Shown here: in pieces, positions 1-11,900 of the stretch
Numbering within the stretch: position 1 is the first letter of the stretch
Layout: the number at the start of each line of letters is the position of its first letter
DNA from: Rhopalosiphum padi
Taxonomy: Eukaryota > Arthropoda > Insecta > Hemiptera > Aphididae
Assembly: GCF_020882245.1 (NCBI RefSeq)
Contig: NC_083598.1
Coordinates: forward strand, 82,217,714 to 82,281,713
DNA length: 64,000 nucleotides
Direction of reading: 5' to 3'
Position numbers and translations under genes: made by a program
Notes under the pieces: generated by a model
The model's database searches: none
What the model was told of the DNA's origin: nothing
The model's input: the letters and a program-made list of their open reading frames with translations, nothing else

Positions 1-463
1 TAAATATGATATTTCTACGGAATTTATTGTTACAGACAAACTTGGATTTCACTTAAAACACATGTTGTGCTTAAAAAATAAATATATTATTGTATATTGA
101 GTGTTAACGATTTTTACCCAAAACTGGTTTACTACAGAAAGAATGTAATTTGTAATATTATTAACTAATTGCAATTTTTAGTCCTATCCAATACCTATTT
201 CGAATAGCGTTTGACGCGTATTAGTGCATGGTCTGGAAAACCGGTATATATATACGAAATCAATTAAGAATTTAAAAACCTTCAGCCTCAAAAAGTGGTT
301 AGGTTGTTTTTTTAGCGGAAATCTATAAGCGCTAACATTTGTATTAAAAAGTGTGTACCACGATATCAGATGTGTTGTAGGTTCTGGTGCAATCGAAAAG
401 GTAATAAAACTATAAGAACCAAAAAGACGTACGGCGTTCTAAGACCCGGTGTATCTTTAATCA

Positions 464-474
464 GGGGGGGGGGG
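464..474 (+). repeat. G11 homopolymer
   Basis: Eleven consecutive G residues followed by CGG, in otherwise AT-rich intergenic DNA. The rest of 1-640 shows no gene that I can support. Confidence 0.9.
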
Positions 475-639
475 CGGCTTGATGATTATACAAGATCATA
501 CATTAGTACTGATTTTGGTACCGTAGAATAAAACGAATACATATAAATCAAGTAAATCAACTATGATTGCATTAAAAACCATAAAATATATCGGTAATCC
601 GGTCAAGTATGAACTCGAATAGTATAGTGCGCATTAGGT

Positions 640-910
640 TAATTCGCATTTAATCGCAAACCATTCTATCTGTCGTCTTGCGCGAAAAAACGGACGTTGG
701 TAAAAAAAAAAACAACGAAAAAACACCAAGTCGCGCGACACACGTGTGTAAACACGCGTACACAGCACATCCACGACACTCGTAACACGTACGTGGCAAA
801 CGCGTCTCGTCGCCGTCGCTCCTCAATCCCGACTCTAAGCGGAACGAAACACGCACGCTCTGCGGACCACGAGAACAGAGTGAACTGACGACAACGACGG
901 TAAAATCATC
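640..910 (+). promoter_or_regulatory. GC-richer 5' flank / probable 5' UTR of paralogue A
   Basis: Base composition changes from AT-rich to CpG-rich at about 640-910, immediately before ATG 911. This is typical of a 5' UTR and proximal promoter. No TATA box or initiator can be assigned with confidence. Short open frames here look like by-products of the higher GC. Confidence 0.4.
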
Positions 911-1828
911 ATGAAGTTCGCGTTGAACGTGGTCGCGTTGGCGGTCAGCGTGTCGCTGTGTACGTCGCCCGTCCAGCCGCTACACAACAACGTCGGCGAA
1001 CTGTTGCTCTCGGTGACGGCGAACGACGATCTCTGGGCGAAGTACCTGAACGTGGGCATCAAGCTCGAACCGAAAAAGCTGTCCGCCGCCGCCAGGAATG
1101 TGCTCTTGGGTTTGAAGGTGCTGAAAAACTGGCCGAAGGCTGCGGATAAACAGGAACCGGAACAAGCCGCGGAACCCTCGACGGAAGGTCACGGACGGTC
1201 TCATGACGACGTCGTCGTGGCCCGGGCGTTGCACATCGTCACCGACGTGTCGTCCTACTACGACAAACAGAGCGTCGCGGTCGAGTTCGCAATGGGCGCG
1301 ATAGTGTCGGCCATCAAGTGTAACACGCTGAAGTACGTACTGATGCAGTTGCACGCCATCGAGAAAACCAACGAGTTGCAGAACGAAGCCATCACCTCGC
1401 AGCCATCCGAGGTTTGGAATACGATGGTCCAAGTGTTGGACAAGATTTCCGTGCTCAAGAAATCAATCGATATGGAATTCGACATGTATCATCAGTGGGA
1501 AGTAATTTCCAATAAGAACATGGCCAAGCAACTGCCGTCGGAATTCAACGGCTTCAAGTCGCTGGTCGAGAGTACGCTGAACGAGTCGTGTGAGCTAAAC
1601 ACGTTCGACGAGATACTGAAGAATATGGAATTCAACAGTGAAACCGAAAACTTGGAGACGGCCACAGGCGCAAAGCAGATCTTCGACAAATGCCAGAAGT
1701 TGTTGACGAAAATGTTCAATGACCTACCGATCAGCTCCATGAAACTAGAGGTCTGGGAAAGTTTTCTCAACAAACCTCAATCAACAGAACCGAGTGAAGA
1801 CTCTAAGGATGTGAATAACATTGCATGA
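911..1828 (+). CDS. Intronless secreted protein, 305 aa, tandem paralogue A
   Basis: A single open frame begins at ATG 911 and stops at 1828. It has clearly higher GC and a codon-like texture compared with the AT-rich flanks. Residues 1-23 form a hydrophobic signal peptide (MKFALNVVALAVSVSLC...), with cleavage likely just before LHNN. The mature protein is mostly predicted helix with three cysteines (IKC, ESC, DKC) and an N-E-S glycosylation sequon. An acidic, Pro/Glu-rich low-complexity stretch lies near residues 76-100. No transmembrane segment follows the signal peptide. I do not recognise the family. It shares an N-terminal L-L-S...L-W...I-K-L block, a Y-Y...C block and a C-terminal WESFLNKP with the neighbour at 3971-5002, so the two are probably tandem duplicates. 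An extracellular or salivary role is inference only. Real gene: confident. Function: unknown. Confidence 0.85.
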   Translation: MKFALNVVALAVSVSLCTSPVQPLHNNVGELLLSVTANDDLWAKYLNVGIKLEPKKLSAAARNVLLGLKVLKNWPKAADKQEPEQAAEPSTEGHGRSHDDVVVARALHIVTDVSSYYDKQSVAVEFAMGAIVSAIKCNTLKYVLMQLHAIEKTNELQNEAITSQPSEVWNTMVQVLDKISVLKKSIDMEFDMYHQWEVISNKNMAKQLPSEFNGFKSLVESTLNESCELNTFDEILKNMEFNSETENLETATGAKQIFDKCQKLLTKMFNDLPISSMKLEVWESFLNKPQSTEPSEDSKDVNNIA

Positions 1829-2063
1829 TTAGTTCTAAGAAGGGTTTGTTTCAGATGTATGAAAAATATAAAAACAAAAAATTACATTCCCGTTGCACGT
1901 TTTTATCGATAGTGCTGACAATCTACCACACAATATCCTCTTTGAAACCTTCAGGAAATTACATGCAATTTATAATTATTCCGACATATATTTTGACATA
2001 TTATTTTAGTTGTCTTACTAACATAGTTAAGTATTTGTTTTGTGCATGCTTTAAATTAAGTAT

Positions 2064-2076
2064 AATAAATAATAAA
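2064..2076 (+). terminator. Putative poly(A) signals for paralogue A
   Basis: Two overlapping AATAAA hexamers (2064-2069 and 2071-2076) lie about 240 bases after the stop codon of the 911-1828 gene. AATAAA is common by chance in such AT-rich DNA, so this is tentative. Confidence 0.4.
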
Positions 2077-2099
2077 TTATATATTTTATAATTTTTAAT

Positions 2100-3840
2100 T
2101 CGATTTTATTTTAAAAATATATTAATATATTAACCAATATACTTATTTAGAAAATACATGATCTGTATTACTTTTTTAAAAATATTATATAAATTTAAAA
2201 GTATACCCATTGGTGTTTTCAATAATTTTAACGTTTCAAATATTATGTTTATTCTTGAGGAATTTGTCGAAATTAAACATAATATTCTAAAGACTATTAA
2301 TATTTAGCTACAAAAAATTAATTGTTTTTACACTCAAACTGAATAATTTTAATAGCCTATTAATATAATTTTGAACCGAACGTCCACATATCTATAAATA
2401 TATCACATATTGAGTATATGCTATTATTTTCCGATAAAGTGGAAACAAAAAAAACAGCAAAAATATCGCAAGACATGAACGTGGTGTTTTTATATTTGAT
2501 CACAGGTCGTTTGTTAAATCGTAAGCATGAATATTGGTGATAGAGGAGAGGATACGTAAACCATGTTATACAATAGTAGACTGAATATACATCATAGGGA
2601 ACAAAAACTGGAGTGAATTGGAAAATCCAATCACCTTCATTGAGCTCTAAACCTAGAATTAAAGAATACCTTAATATTTGGTTTAGCTTTTGTAAATATT
2701 ATTAATGACATAACCTAACTTTATAAATAACCAATATATTATGTCCACTGGCCTTAATTGGCAGCTAATAGCTTCTAAAAATACATTTATGACAGCCAAA
2801 GGTACTGGATATAATTTATGATTTGTACACTTGTTAGCTTAAAGACAGTACAGGAATCGACTTATCTGTGATACTATGGACTCTGATCTGTCATATTTTT
2901 TGTAATGTTTATTTGCACTTCGTGCATAATATTTCCGTTCAACTATTATTATTTTTTTTTATTAATTTTATTATGCTAATATCTTTTGTAGTTTCCATAG
3001 CCAAAAGTTGATTTTTAGTTTTGAAATAGCCATTATTCTGCTAAATGTTTTTAGAAATACTTTTTATTCTCGTTGTTTATATTTATGTTTGATTTTTCTG
3101 TTATAATAATTTTATGTTGGCTAAAGTTGGATTATTTAAGTTTGCGTATTTTTTTCAACAATATTTTCAGGTTTTCTACGATTATTGCATTTGTGAGAAA
3201 GTTAGATAGTTTATCGATAGTTGACTTTTATAATATAAAAGTAATTATTTTTTTCATTTGAGTCATAATAATTAATAGGTTTAAGTTTTAGTTGTCATAA
3301 ACCGCTACTAAATATGCATCTAATAATTGATAACTTGGTTTTTTACTTTTTATAAAATTGATAAAAGTTTAAGTAATTTGTTAAATCTATTATTAATTAT
3401 AATATCCTTTTTAATAATTCATTTTCTGGTGCGTATAGACCACAAACTTCTTCATAAACATTTAACTTAACTCTTCATTAACAGTGTTTTATTATTTAAG
3501 TTAATGATGAATTTAAGCTATGTAACTAATAAGACATCATTTAATGTATTCTGGTGTCTGGTAGGTATATATTAGAAATATACTACTATATAGTATATAT
3601 ATATATATATATATGGTCAACTAAAAAACAAACTATTATTTAAAAAAATAATTAAAAAATTAAAACCAGAAAAAAATACTGTAAGTGTAAAATACTGATG
3701 CGAACAAAAATATGCGATCATGCGCTATTCATTAACGCTTTAGTTTCGTTTGTTTGCTGTGTCGGAACAACAAATTTTTTTACAATAAAACAATTTTCCA
3801 TCTTGAGTGTCATTAACATGCTTATTGAAACACGTGTGTA
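2100..3840. other. AT-rich spacer between the two secreted-protein genes
   Basis: I see no coding signal on either strand. Short open frames here are low-complexity and lack initiation or splice context. The only distinct element is a TA dinucleotide run near 3594-3614. Confidence 0.6.
3594..3614. repeat. (TA)n microsatellite
   Basis: About ten uninterrupted TA units, directly visible. Confidence 0.9.
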
Positions 3841-3970
3841 CATAATTCTTTGAAAACATGTTTGAGCTATATACCGAAAAATAAAAATAATCGAAGGCGG
3901 CGAAGTAGTGAGCGGTTAGGACGTGTTTCTGTGGCGTCCGCTCATCTGAATCAAAACTTCGACGACGACA

Positions 3971-5002
3971 ATGCGCCATTTACCTGTCATCTGGATGCCA
4001 CTGGCCCTGGTCACACTTATCGCCAGCCGGGGTATAATCGGCTTACCCACCAAGTCACAGCTGCGCCAGTTGATCAGTATGATCCTCTACGAGGACCAAT
4101 TGTTCAACGACGTCCTGTCGGAGAACGTGAAACTGGACGATGTCGATCAGAAGATGTCTCCGTTTATCAAGGAGAAGGTGCCAGATATCAAAAACGTCGA
4201 CCCACTGGTGACGCTATACGCGCTAACTTCCACTCACCAATACTATTCAGGCGATGACCTGAACTTGAGCGTGACCATCGTCGGCACGTCCATCATGTGC
4301 TTAACACACAAGCGCGTGGCCCTTCACCTGGCACTTCTCATCGGGCTGATAGACAAATTGGACGGTCGAGTGCATTTCCAAATGAGGTCTAGTGTTTTCA
4401 CTCACGCCATTCCATTCTACATGGACATGTTATCGTCCGTCTATAAAAAATTCGATGATCTGTTGACCGTGTACGAAACAGTATTCGCTATGATTTCGTC
4501 GGAATCGTACGAAACTAACCTTACAACATTGAAAAACGAACTAGATAAGCTGAACGCTGTCATAAGTTCATCTTGCGTAGTTGACAAAATGAAAGAGTAC
4601 TGTAGCAGGTTCAAACTGAGTAAGCTGGAAAATTGCGAGAACATTATTACCGAAGACCAGAGGATATCCGACAGCGTAGATGTCAACACTTATGTCGAAT
4701 CTCTAAAGGAAAACGAGAACGCTATAATGAATCTATTTGACGAGATGGACCAGATCAGACACATGGACAGATGCATATGGAAAACCTTTTTGAATATACC
4801 AGATTTACCACTTGATGATCCGACTCAATTCAAAAGGACTGAAAAGCCCAAGTACAGGGATGAAGTTGAAGAAATCATAGAGAGGAGAAAATCTTCTTTA
4901 AAATATGACATGAAAATAGAAAATGCGAATAACGGCGAAAATAATCAACCCCCAGCGGCGGATACATCGGCATCATCTTCGGGTACAGTGACACCAGAAT
5001 AG
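3971..5002 (+). CDS. Intronless secreted protein, 343 aa, tandem paralogue B
   Basis: Open frame from ATG 3971 to the stop at 5002, with GC well above the flanks. Residues 1-24 are a signal peptide (MRHLPVIWMPLALVTLIASR...), cleaved probably before LPTK. The mature protein is largely helical, with five cysteines, sequons N-L-S and N-L-T, and a disordered C-terminal tail rich in Asn/Pro/Ser/Thr after about residue 315. Compared with the upstream gene, the L-I-S...L-F...V-K-L block near the N-terminus, the Y-Y...C block around residues 92-112 and the C-terminal WKTFLNIP align in the same order. I therefore call them divergent tandem paralogues. The longer tail and two extra cysteines in this copy suggest fast evolution. 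The family is not recognised. A secreted salivary or haemolymph role is possible but unproven. Confidence 0.85.
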   Translation: MRHLPVIWMPLALVTLIASRGIIGLPTKSQLRQLISMILYEDQLFNDVLSENVKLDDVDQKMSPFIKEKVPDIKNVDPLVTLYALTSTHQYYSGDDLNLSVTIVGTSIMCLTHKRVALHLALLIGLIDKLDGRVHFQMRSSVFTHAIPFYMDMLSSVYKKFDDLLTVYETVFAMISSESYETNLTTLKNELDKLNAVISSSCVVDKMKEYCSRFKLSKLENCENIITEDQRISDSVDVNTYVESLKENENAIMNLFDEMDQIRHMDRCIWKTFLNIPDLPLDDPTQFKRTEKPKYRDEVEEIIERRKSSLKYDMKIENANNGENNQPPAADTSASSSGTVTPE

Positions 5003-5222
5003 AGTCTTTGGTATTCTAATACGTTCGTTGATGTTCTATACTTATTCAAATGAATTGATTTTTGTAATTTATACATTACACACATTTATTTATACCTTAT
5101 ATACGAACCCTATATGTTGTATTACTATAATAATAATATTAAAATATTTAATATTTTTTTTTTTCATTAAAATAATATAAATGTTATTATTGTATTTTAT
5201 TTAATAATTGCTGTTTAATATT

Positions 5223-5244
5223 AATAAACCATTCGATTAATAAA
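5223..5244 (+). terminator. Putative poly(A) signals for paralogue B
   Basis: AATAAA at 5223-5228 and again at 5239-5244, about 220-240 bases after the stop codon. Chance occurrence cannot be excluded in this composition. Confidence 0.4.
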
Positions 5245-5249
5245 TTATA

Positions 5250-8200
5250 GTTAAATTCTTTAAAGCTAATTGTATAAAATTATAAAATTAATTTTCATTA
5301 AATACTTTATCCTGATTAACCAAGATAAAAAAAAAATCAAAAAAATCTTGATTTGGTCAATATTATAAAATATAATCTTAATACATTCGATATTCTAAAC
5401 TTACCATTATATATGCACACTAATTTACCTTTATTTTATCCACGATTTAAATGTTTTGTTTTTGTAATAAATATTACTTATCATCATCAACTACATTTTA
5501 CTTGTAAAACAAATATTCACAAAAACAACTGTCTTCATATAATTTTTGAAAGTCACTTCTAAAATATAACGATGTAAGTTATCTGTTACAAAGCTCTGAT
5601 TAATTACATCAACGGATGTAGACAAATCTGACGTATCACAAATCATTCTTATCATCTAATGACTGTTTTTGACTCAGTTATATTGTCCCATCTCCATAGA
5701 ACATCCAGATAATTGAACAGATCTTGCAATTTCCATTCATTAAGACACTTAATATTGAATTCATATCTTTGACAGAAATGCGTGTTACTTTCATTCTACA
5801 ATTTGAAAATAAAAAATATTGATTCGACTATCAAATACCTAAGGATGTTTTACCTTTTTAGCCGAACGATTAAGAAAATTTAAAGTTCACAAAAAACTCT
5901 CCGCTTACCAAAAAATTAATATGAGTAAAACTAATTTACTTGAAACGTTTTGATGTAATTTAATAGACTATCCAACTATACATTTTTTTTAAATTCAAAA
6001 ATGTAATTATAAAACTAAAAAAAAAAATAATAATAATAATCTATATTTTTAAATTTGATTGTAATAAATGCATGCGGCTGATATCGATAATGATAATTAA
6101 CAATTGTATATTTCTTTTTTAAGAAATTAATTTTCATAAGTCTAACACCAAATATTTTTTTCAAATGTTGATAGAAGTTATTTAATATAGCAACGTTAGA
6201 AAAAAACACATAAATTGAGTGTATTAAGTGTTTTCAAATTGTATGTTATTGATCGATTAAAAATTATCCTGTATTAATTTCGAACGACAGCTATGACCTG
6301 ACCACCAGTTTCGCTTATCGTATTTATGATTTCCAATGCCATCCTAGTAAAGTTATTACACTCAAATTTACACATAAATACTAAACTTCTATTCTATAAA
6401 ACTTCACTGAAACCTATCAAAACTTGTTATTATATAGGAATCAGTATATCCATTTAATATAAAAACTATAGAGTTGCCACAAATACCACTTGGCACGTCA
6501 CTAAATATAGGCAATTCAATCCTAATTAATCTAAATAAAATTATCGAATCTGCAATATTCTAATACGCGTAACCATAAACATTTCTAAAACAATAATATA
6601 ATAATCTGCTTGTTATGCAACTCGTTTTATACATTATTCTGGAAATTTCTTTAGTAGTTTACATTGAAACTAGTCTAAATATTTTCTTTAGCAATACTTT
6701 TAAAGCATGAGACTTTCTAATCATGTATTTCATAGTTTTATAAGTTTTTAAGTTATTAGAACATAATTAATTATTGAACCAAATTATGTAAATAATTTAA
6801 TCATTCACCAATAGTAATGAAAAAAAAATATTAAAATACCACTGAATAACTTAAATATACTTGTAGTGTTTTACGACAAATATGTATAACAAATTGTATT
6901 GCTCATATTAAACTAAATATTATATCATATATGGATATTTTATTAAATAAAATGAGTTTTAAAATTAAAAATGTAACTGTGTTGTGACAAAATTACTAAA
7001 ATTCATTCGATATATTCTTATTTTTGCATTTTTTGCACGGTTTGAAACTTTTTAAGTTCAAAAAAATGTTTGAAAATTGTATGACCACTGATGGATTTTT
7101 AAAAATCATAATGATAAAAACAATAGTAAAGTTAACAATATAAGTAATAAATTAAAACATAAGAAGTGTAATTGCAAGTGGATTTAACGCATTAACTATG
7201 CAATAGGTTTGAATAGACCTGCATGTGTTTAAATCCCATGTTCGTGTGTAAAATAATATCAAATAAAATAAATAAGTAACGGGTGTTGCAGGTGGTTAAA
7301 ACTACTGAGAATAATTTGAATTGTACGTCATATGTAAGAAAATATAAAAGCCTATTTAGATTTTAGATGAAATATTTTATTCTATGAACAATCTGAGCAC
7401 GAATTTGTTTTAAATGTTTTTTCGTGATTATTATATTTAATTATTTTAAGATTATGTTCTCTATACGGTAAATATTTTTGAAAGGCTCTTCGAGAGTCAT
7501 TGTAGTCGGATTTGCTGTATTTTAAAATACCTGAATTTTATATTTGGTTTTCATTACATATTATTATTATTATTAAATATTCCATGGCAGCAATGGCTAT
7601 TGGAGATTATAAGCAAAGTACAGTCGTGCTTATGTTTGGCTTTATTATTATCATATTTCGTATTTACAGTACCTGAAAAGTCATATTATAATATTGTATC
7701 CTCGTCATATTACAATATGATAGAGTTTGGTATAAGATTATAAAGACCACGTTTTTGTTGATGTACAATGCCTTATATTCTACTTATATTATTATTTAAA
7801 TGTATTCAATAGATGTCTTTATTTTATTTTTCCTTGAACTATCTACCCGTATCTTGAATAATGATGCATGTTATTAAGACAAAAAAATCTACTGATATTT
7901 AAATGTCCTACGATGATCAGTTTGTTTCTTTTTTTTCTCCGCGCAGTCCATAGGCACCTAAATAATTCTAACATTATTTTTTTCATATTGTAAATTCTTA
8001 TCGAGACGATTACGATAAAATGTTAAACAATACAAATACGATTGTCACAAATACAGCACACGGCCGAGTGCGTGCGATATGTTTACTGTGCGCGGCAGCT
8101 CGTTGTTCGACGTTTACTATACAAATATATTGTAATATGCGTTGTAGAAAAATGTTTTGTATCGTTGAACGCATGTATTTTTTCTGAGAGTACTTATATT

Positions 8201-8470
8201 TTTGAAATTGTTGAATACCCCAAATACTATCGTTCTAATACTTTATTAATTACGACTTTGTTTTAAATCGTGCTACAAATATCTATAATAATTGCATAAG
8301 ATTGAATTGTAGATTATAATATTGTATTCGTGTTTAAAATAATGGAATATATATTTACACTTTGAATTTAAACAATAATAATAATAATACACAGATAATG
8401 TCATACGTTATTACAATTTATATATATGTATATATTATAAAATTTATAAAATTCAGACGGAAAAATTCTT
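5250..8470. other. Intergenic region between convergent genes
   Basis: AT-rich spacer between paralogue B (+) and the 3' end of Nox5 (-). The only compositional change is a short CpG-richer patch at about 8055-8115, with no supportable gene. No RNA gene was recognised. Confidence 0.55.
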
Positions 8471-8473
8471 ATT

Positions 8474-8479
8474 TTTATT
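8474..8479 (-). terminator. Putative Nox5 poly(A) signal
   Basis: TTTATT on the + strand is AATAAA on the minus strand. It lies about 225 bases beyond the Nox5 stop codon (8705-8707), a plausible 3' UTR length. The motif is frequent by chance here. Confidence 0.35.
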
Positions 8480-8704
8480 AAAATACTAATAATAAATTAT
8501 CAAAAAAAAAATTAATGGTATCATTGTTATTTTATAAAATACTTGATTGCGATATGGTAAATTGGTAACATATTTTACAGTCTTCTCTTTGACAAAATGG
8601 TAACTTTCATGTATTAAACATATAAAATTCGTATGTACAAATTCGTATGTTGTATTAATTATATAACAAAGAGATAAAAGCACGGTCTGCGAGTATTTAT
8701 AACT

Positions 8705-8902
8705 CTAAAAAACTTCCTTTCTAAAATCAAATCCAAATTGATCACATTTAACTCTCAGGAGTCTGCCGAGTTGTGGTGGACCGCAATAAAATACTGTGAT
8801 TTTTCCTTTCTTTTGGTCTAATAATTGCTTGAACACTTTATCCCAGTTTGGCCTTCCTGCATTTGTTCTGGTCTTCAAGCCTGTGATAAAATCTCGTTTT
8901 TC
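8705..8902 (-). CDS. Nox5: Nox5 exon 19 (C-terminus and stop)
   Basis: Acceptor TTTTTTTTAG|GAA, stop TAG at 8705-8707. Encodes ITGLKTRTNAGRPNWDKVF, VFYCGPPQLG and the C-terminal FGFDFRKEVF, the conserved Nox end with its terminal Phe. Confidence 0.96.
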   Translation of the reverse strand, partial: EKRDFITGLKTRTNAGRPNWDKVFKQLLDQKKGKITVFYCGPPQLGRLLRVKCDQFGFDFRKEVF

Positions 8903-11900
8903 CTAAAAAAAACGATCGTTGTATTGTATTAATTTCATAGAGACGTTTATTATTTATATAATATTGAATTGAATAAAATGATTATAGCACTTATTAGATA
9001 AATTCTCACCTTTTCATGTAACAAGTCCAATGCTAATTGGAGTCCAACGGCTTTCATGTCGGTTTTTTGCAAAGCTGACGTTATATACATGTGCATCTCT
9101 AGGAACCTCTCCATAGCTCCACCGAGCTCAGCCTGTTCGATTTCTAGTTGTGACAGTAAATTCACGAACCACTCAAACGATCTTTGATCACGATTAATCC
9201 AAAAGAAATCAACCTATAAGCAATAGATAATGAATAAAATTAACTACCAAACACAATACTATGCATAATAATCTATAGATCTATTTCGACGTGTTTCTTA
9301 CCTTTCTGAGATGCATCACCGTCGGTGGTATTTCACTCGCCCAAGTGTATTTACATTTCGGACACGTGTGTCGGGCTTTCCAGTACCGGTGCATGATTGA
9401 TTGTAATATAGAAGCAAACGGTGTGACGCCAATACCCGTGGCTATCATCACGGCGTGCTGAGCTCGGAATATGTGACTAGACGGCGCACCGTATGGCCCG
9501 ACCAGATAGATCTAACGATAAAAAAAAAGTTATTCGGTATACCATTAAAGCCAATGTTCACCTGATATTACTCACCTCTAGTGGTTTGCCCACAGGATAA
9601 TTTATTGGTGATTGACTACTGTTGTCTTCTTTAGATCTTTCCTTTGACTTGTTTTCATTTGTAACAAACTCCATGCTGCCCATACTGGACGACTAAAACA
9701 GTTTAAATAAAGTTTCAAACGATGTTTATCAGCCATATCAAAAAATAGTAATACTGCTTACATTTTCTATTGTAATACTATACGATGAAACTTTGGTTTC
9801 ACAATTTTCTAAGCTTGGCGTTTTGAACGCTATTATGGTTGGCTTATGTCTCATGTAACGGAAACTTTGAGCCAACGACTTGTTTTGAGGGCTTAAATAT
9901 GCTAAACCTAAAGATTGAAGTCTTGCTCTTTTCATTTGACATTCATCGAAACTCTTTTCGGATTCAGATCGCATGTAAGTTCGTAAGCTAAAAATTAACA
10001 TTCATAAATTTTAATTTTAATTTTATAATAATAAAATTATATGAACTTATGCCATTGATAAAATACAAAATATTTAATACATACGCTAATAGACGTTCTC
10101 TTTTTTTAATACGATTGTCCATATCAGGCATAGACAATGATTTCGACAGTGGGGCCTTGTTAATCAAAACAAGTTTGTGAAGATTGGTGTTTGGTGCCTT
10201 TTTCACTGATTTTCTCACTTCTAATAATTCATGATTAAATATTTGGCAATTATTTTTTATTAATTTAATTGCGTACTAGCTAATAACTTAAATCTAAAAA
10301 CAATATAATATTTAATATTACCCATTGGAGTTTTTGAATTACCAGAACTTCCATCGTTCTCTGGAGAACCTCTAATTTGAAAATCTTCTGGTAAACTACT
10401 AAAACTCTGATTAGTATAACTAAAATCGCCACCTTTTTTGTATTTTCCTTTGGTGGAATCCTCCACAGTTCTTCCTGAAAATGTTCTTTGAAGAGACCTA
10501 TAACATTTATATATAATAATTAGTTTAAGAGTATAACTTGTTATTTAAATCAATTTCATGTTTGAAACATACGTTTGTAGCTTTTTAATTTTTGAAGATT
10601 CTATAGTATCTACAGAGGAAGTTTTGCTGTTGACGGAACCAGGTAGTTCTTCGTTAAGTAAATGTAACTTTTGTTGTTCTTCTTCGAAATATGAATACAA
10701 TCGATTTGTCCATTCTCCAACTCCGCGGATATGTAACCACATATAATCTAAATATAAATAATTTTTTGCTTTAATACTTTTCAAATGTAATTAAGCCTAT
10801 TAAATGTGTATATAAATATATACCTTCTTGTTCCGGAGCACTACTTATAGTAAATGGATGCCATTCATACTTGGCTATTGCTGGTATATTCACAAAAACA
10901 TAGTCACCGGGATGGAAATCGAAATGTGGTGGTCTTTTGATTACCAAGTGCGTGACTTTAGATGGTAAAAGTAAACCAGAACTGATATAAGTTTTTCCAT
11001 GCTCAGAACGCATCAATGAGAAACGGTAAAAACGTTCACATAAGTATAATAATCCGGGAATGATCAACCATTTCCAAAAATTTGGACAATGCAAAATCAA
11101 GAGTAAGTAAAAAGGCACATATAATAAATGAGTCCAATAAAATATCTGAAAAACAACAAAATATTTAATTGCAAAAATATATTCTAGGGAAATAAGTCAT
11201 ACTCCGATTTGGATTACTAACCTCAAAGCATCCTCCTCGACGAACAAATGGCTGTGAACAAATGAACATCACGAATAGAATAATGATTAGTAATATGCCC
11301 GTGGGATTAGCATATCCTGATATGAGTCCAAAAAGTCCCGGGTCGGTGGTAAATAACCATTCGGACACTGTGAATCCTTCGTAGTTTAAATTTGGATCAT
11401 ATATTATGACGGTATCTATAGTAAATAAAAATAATGCAACAGCAATTAAACGGCAACGAAAAACATAATAAACGTTACAAAATTAACTTACTGAAATTTA
11501 ATAAATGCATAAATGTATGGAGTATACTATAACCAAATATGAAAAATCCCGTAATTTTATGAAAATATATATGTTGGTCCAAAGGCAAAAATAATGAGAA
11601 TCCGCGGGTTCTGAGGAACGTAATACAATGCCTTAACATGAGAACCAATACAAAAGTACAATTGAAGTTCAAACACTGGCCTGAAAATCAATTACAAATA
11701 ACAAAATAGAAACCTAATATATATTTATATGAAGGTAGGTACATTATAAACGTATAAAATATTAGGCACAATGACAATATATATAATTATGTAATAAGTA
11801 TAATCATGTTATCATATTGTATAATAAATAAATGAAAATACTTTTATTCTATTTTTTTTTAATTATTACTTTTCACTACGGGTATTTTAAACGAGCGTCT

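Noticed and set aside
980..1432. 150-codon minus-strand open frame opposite the first secreted-protein gene
   Set aside because: It is a shadow of the high-GC + strand gene, has no signal or domain, and is explained by codon composition.
3850..4257. 135-codon + strand frame overlapping the start of paralogue B
   Set aside because: It overlaps the real gene in another frame; the Arg-rich composition is an artefact of reading GC-rich codons out of frame.
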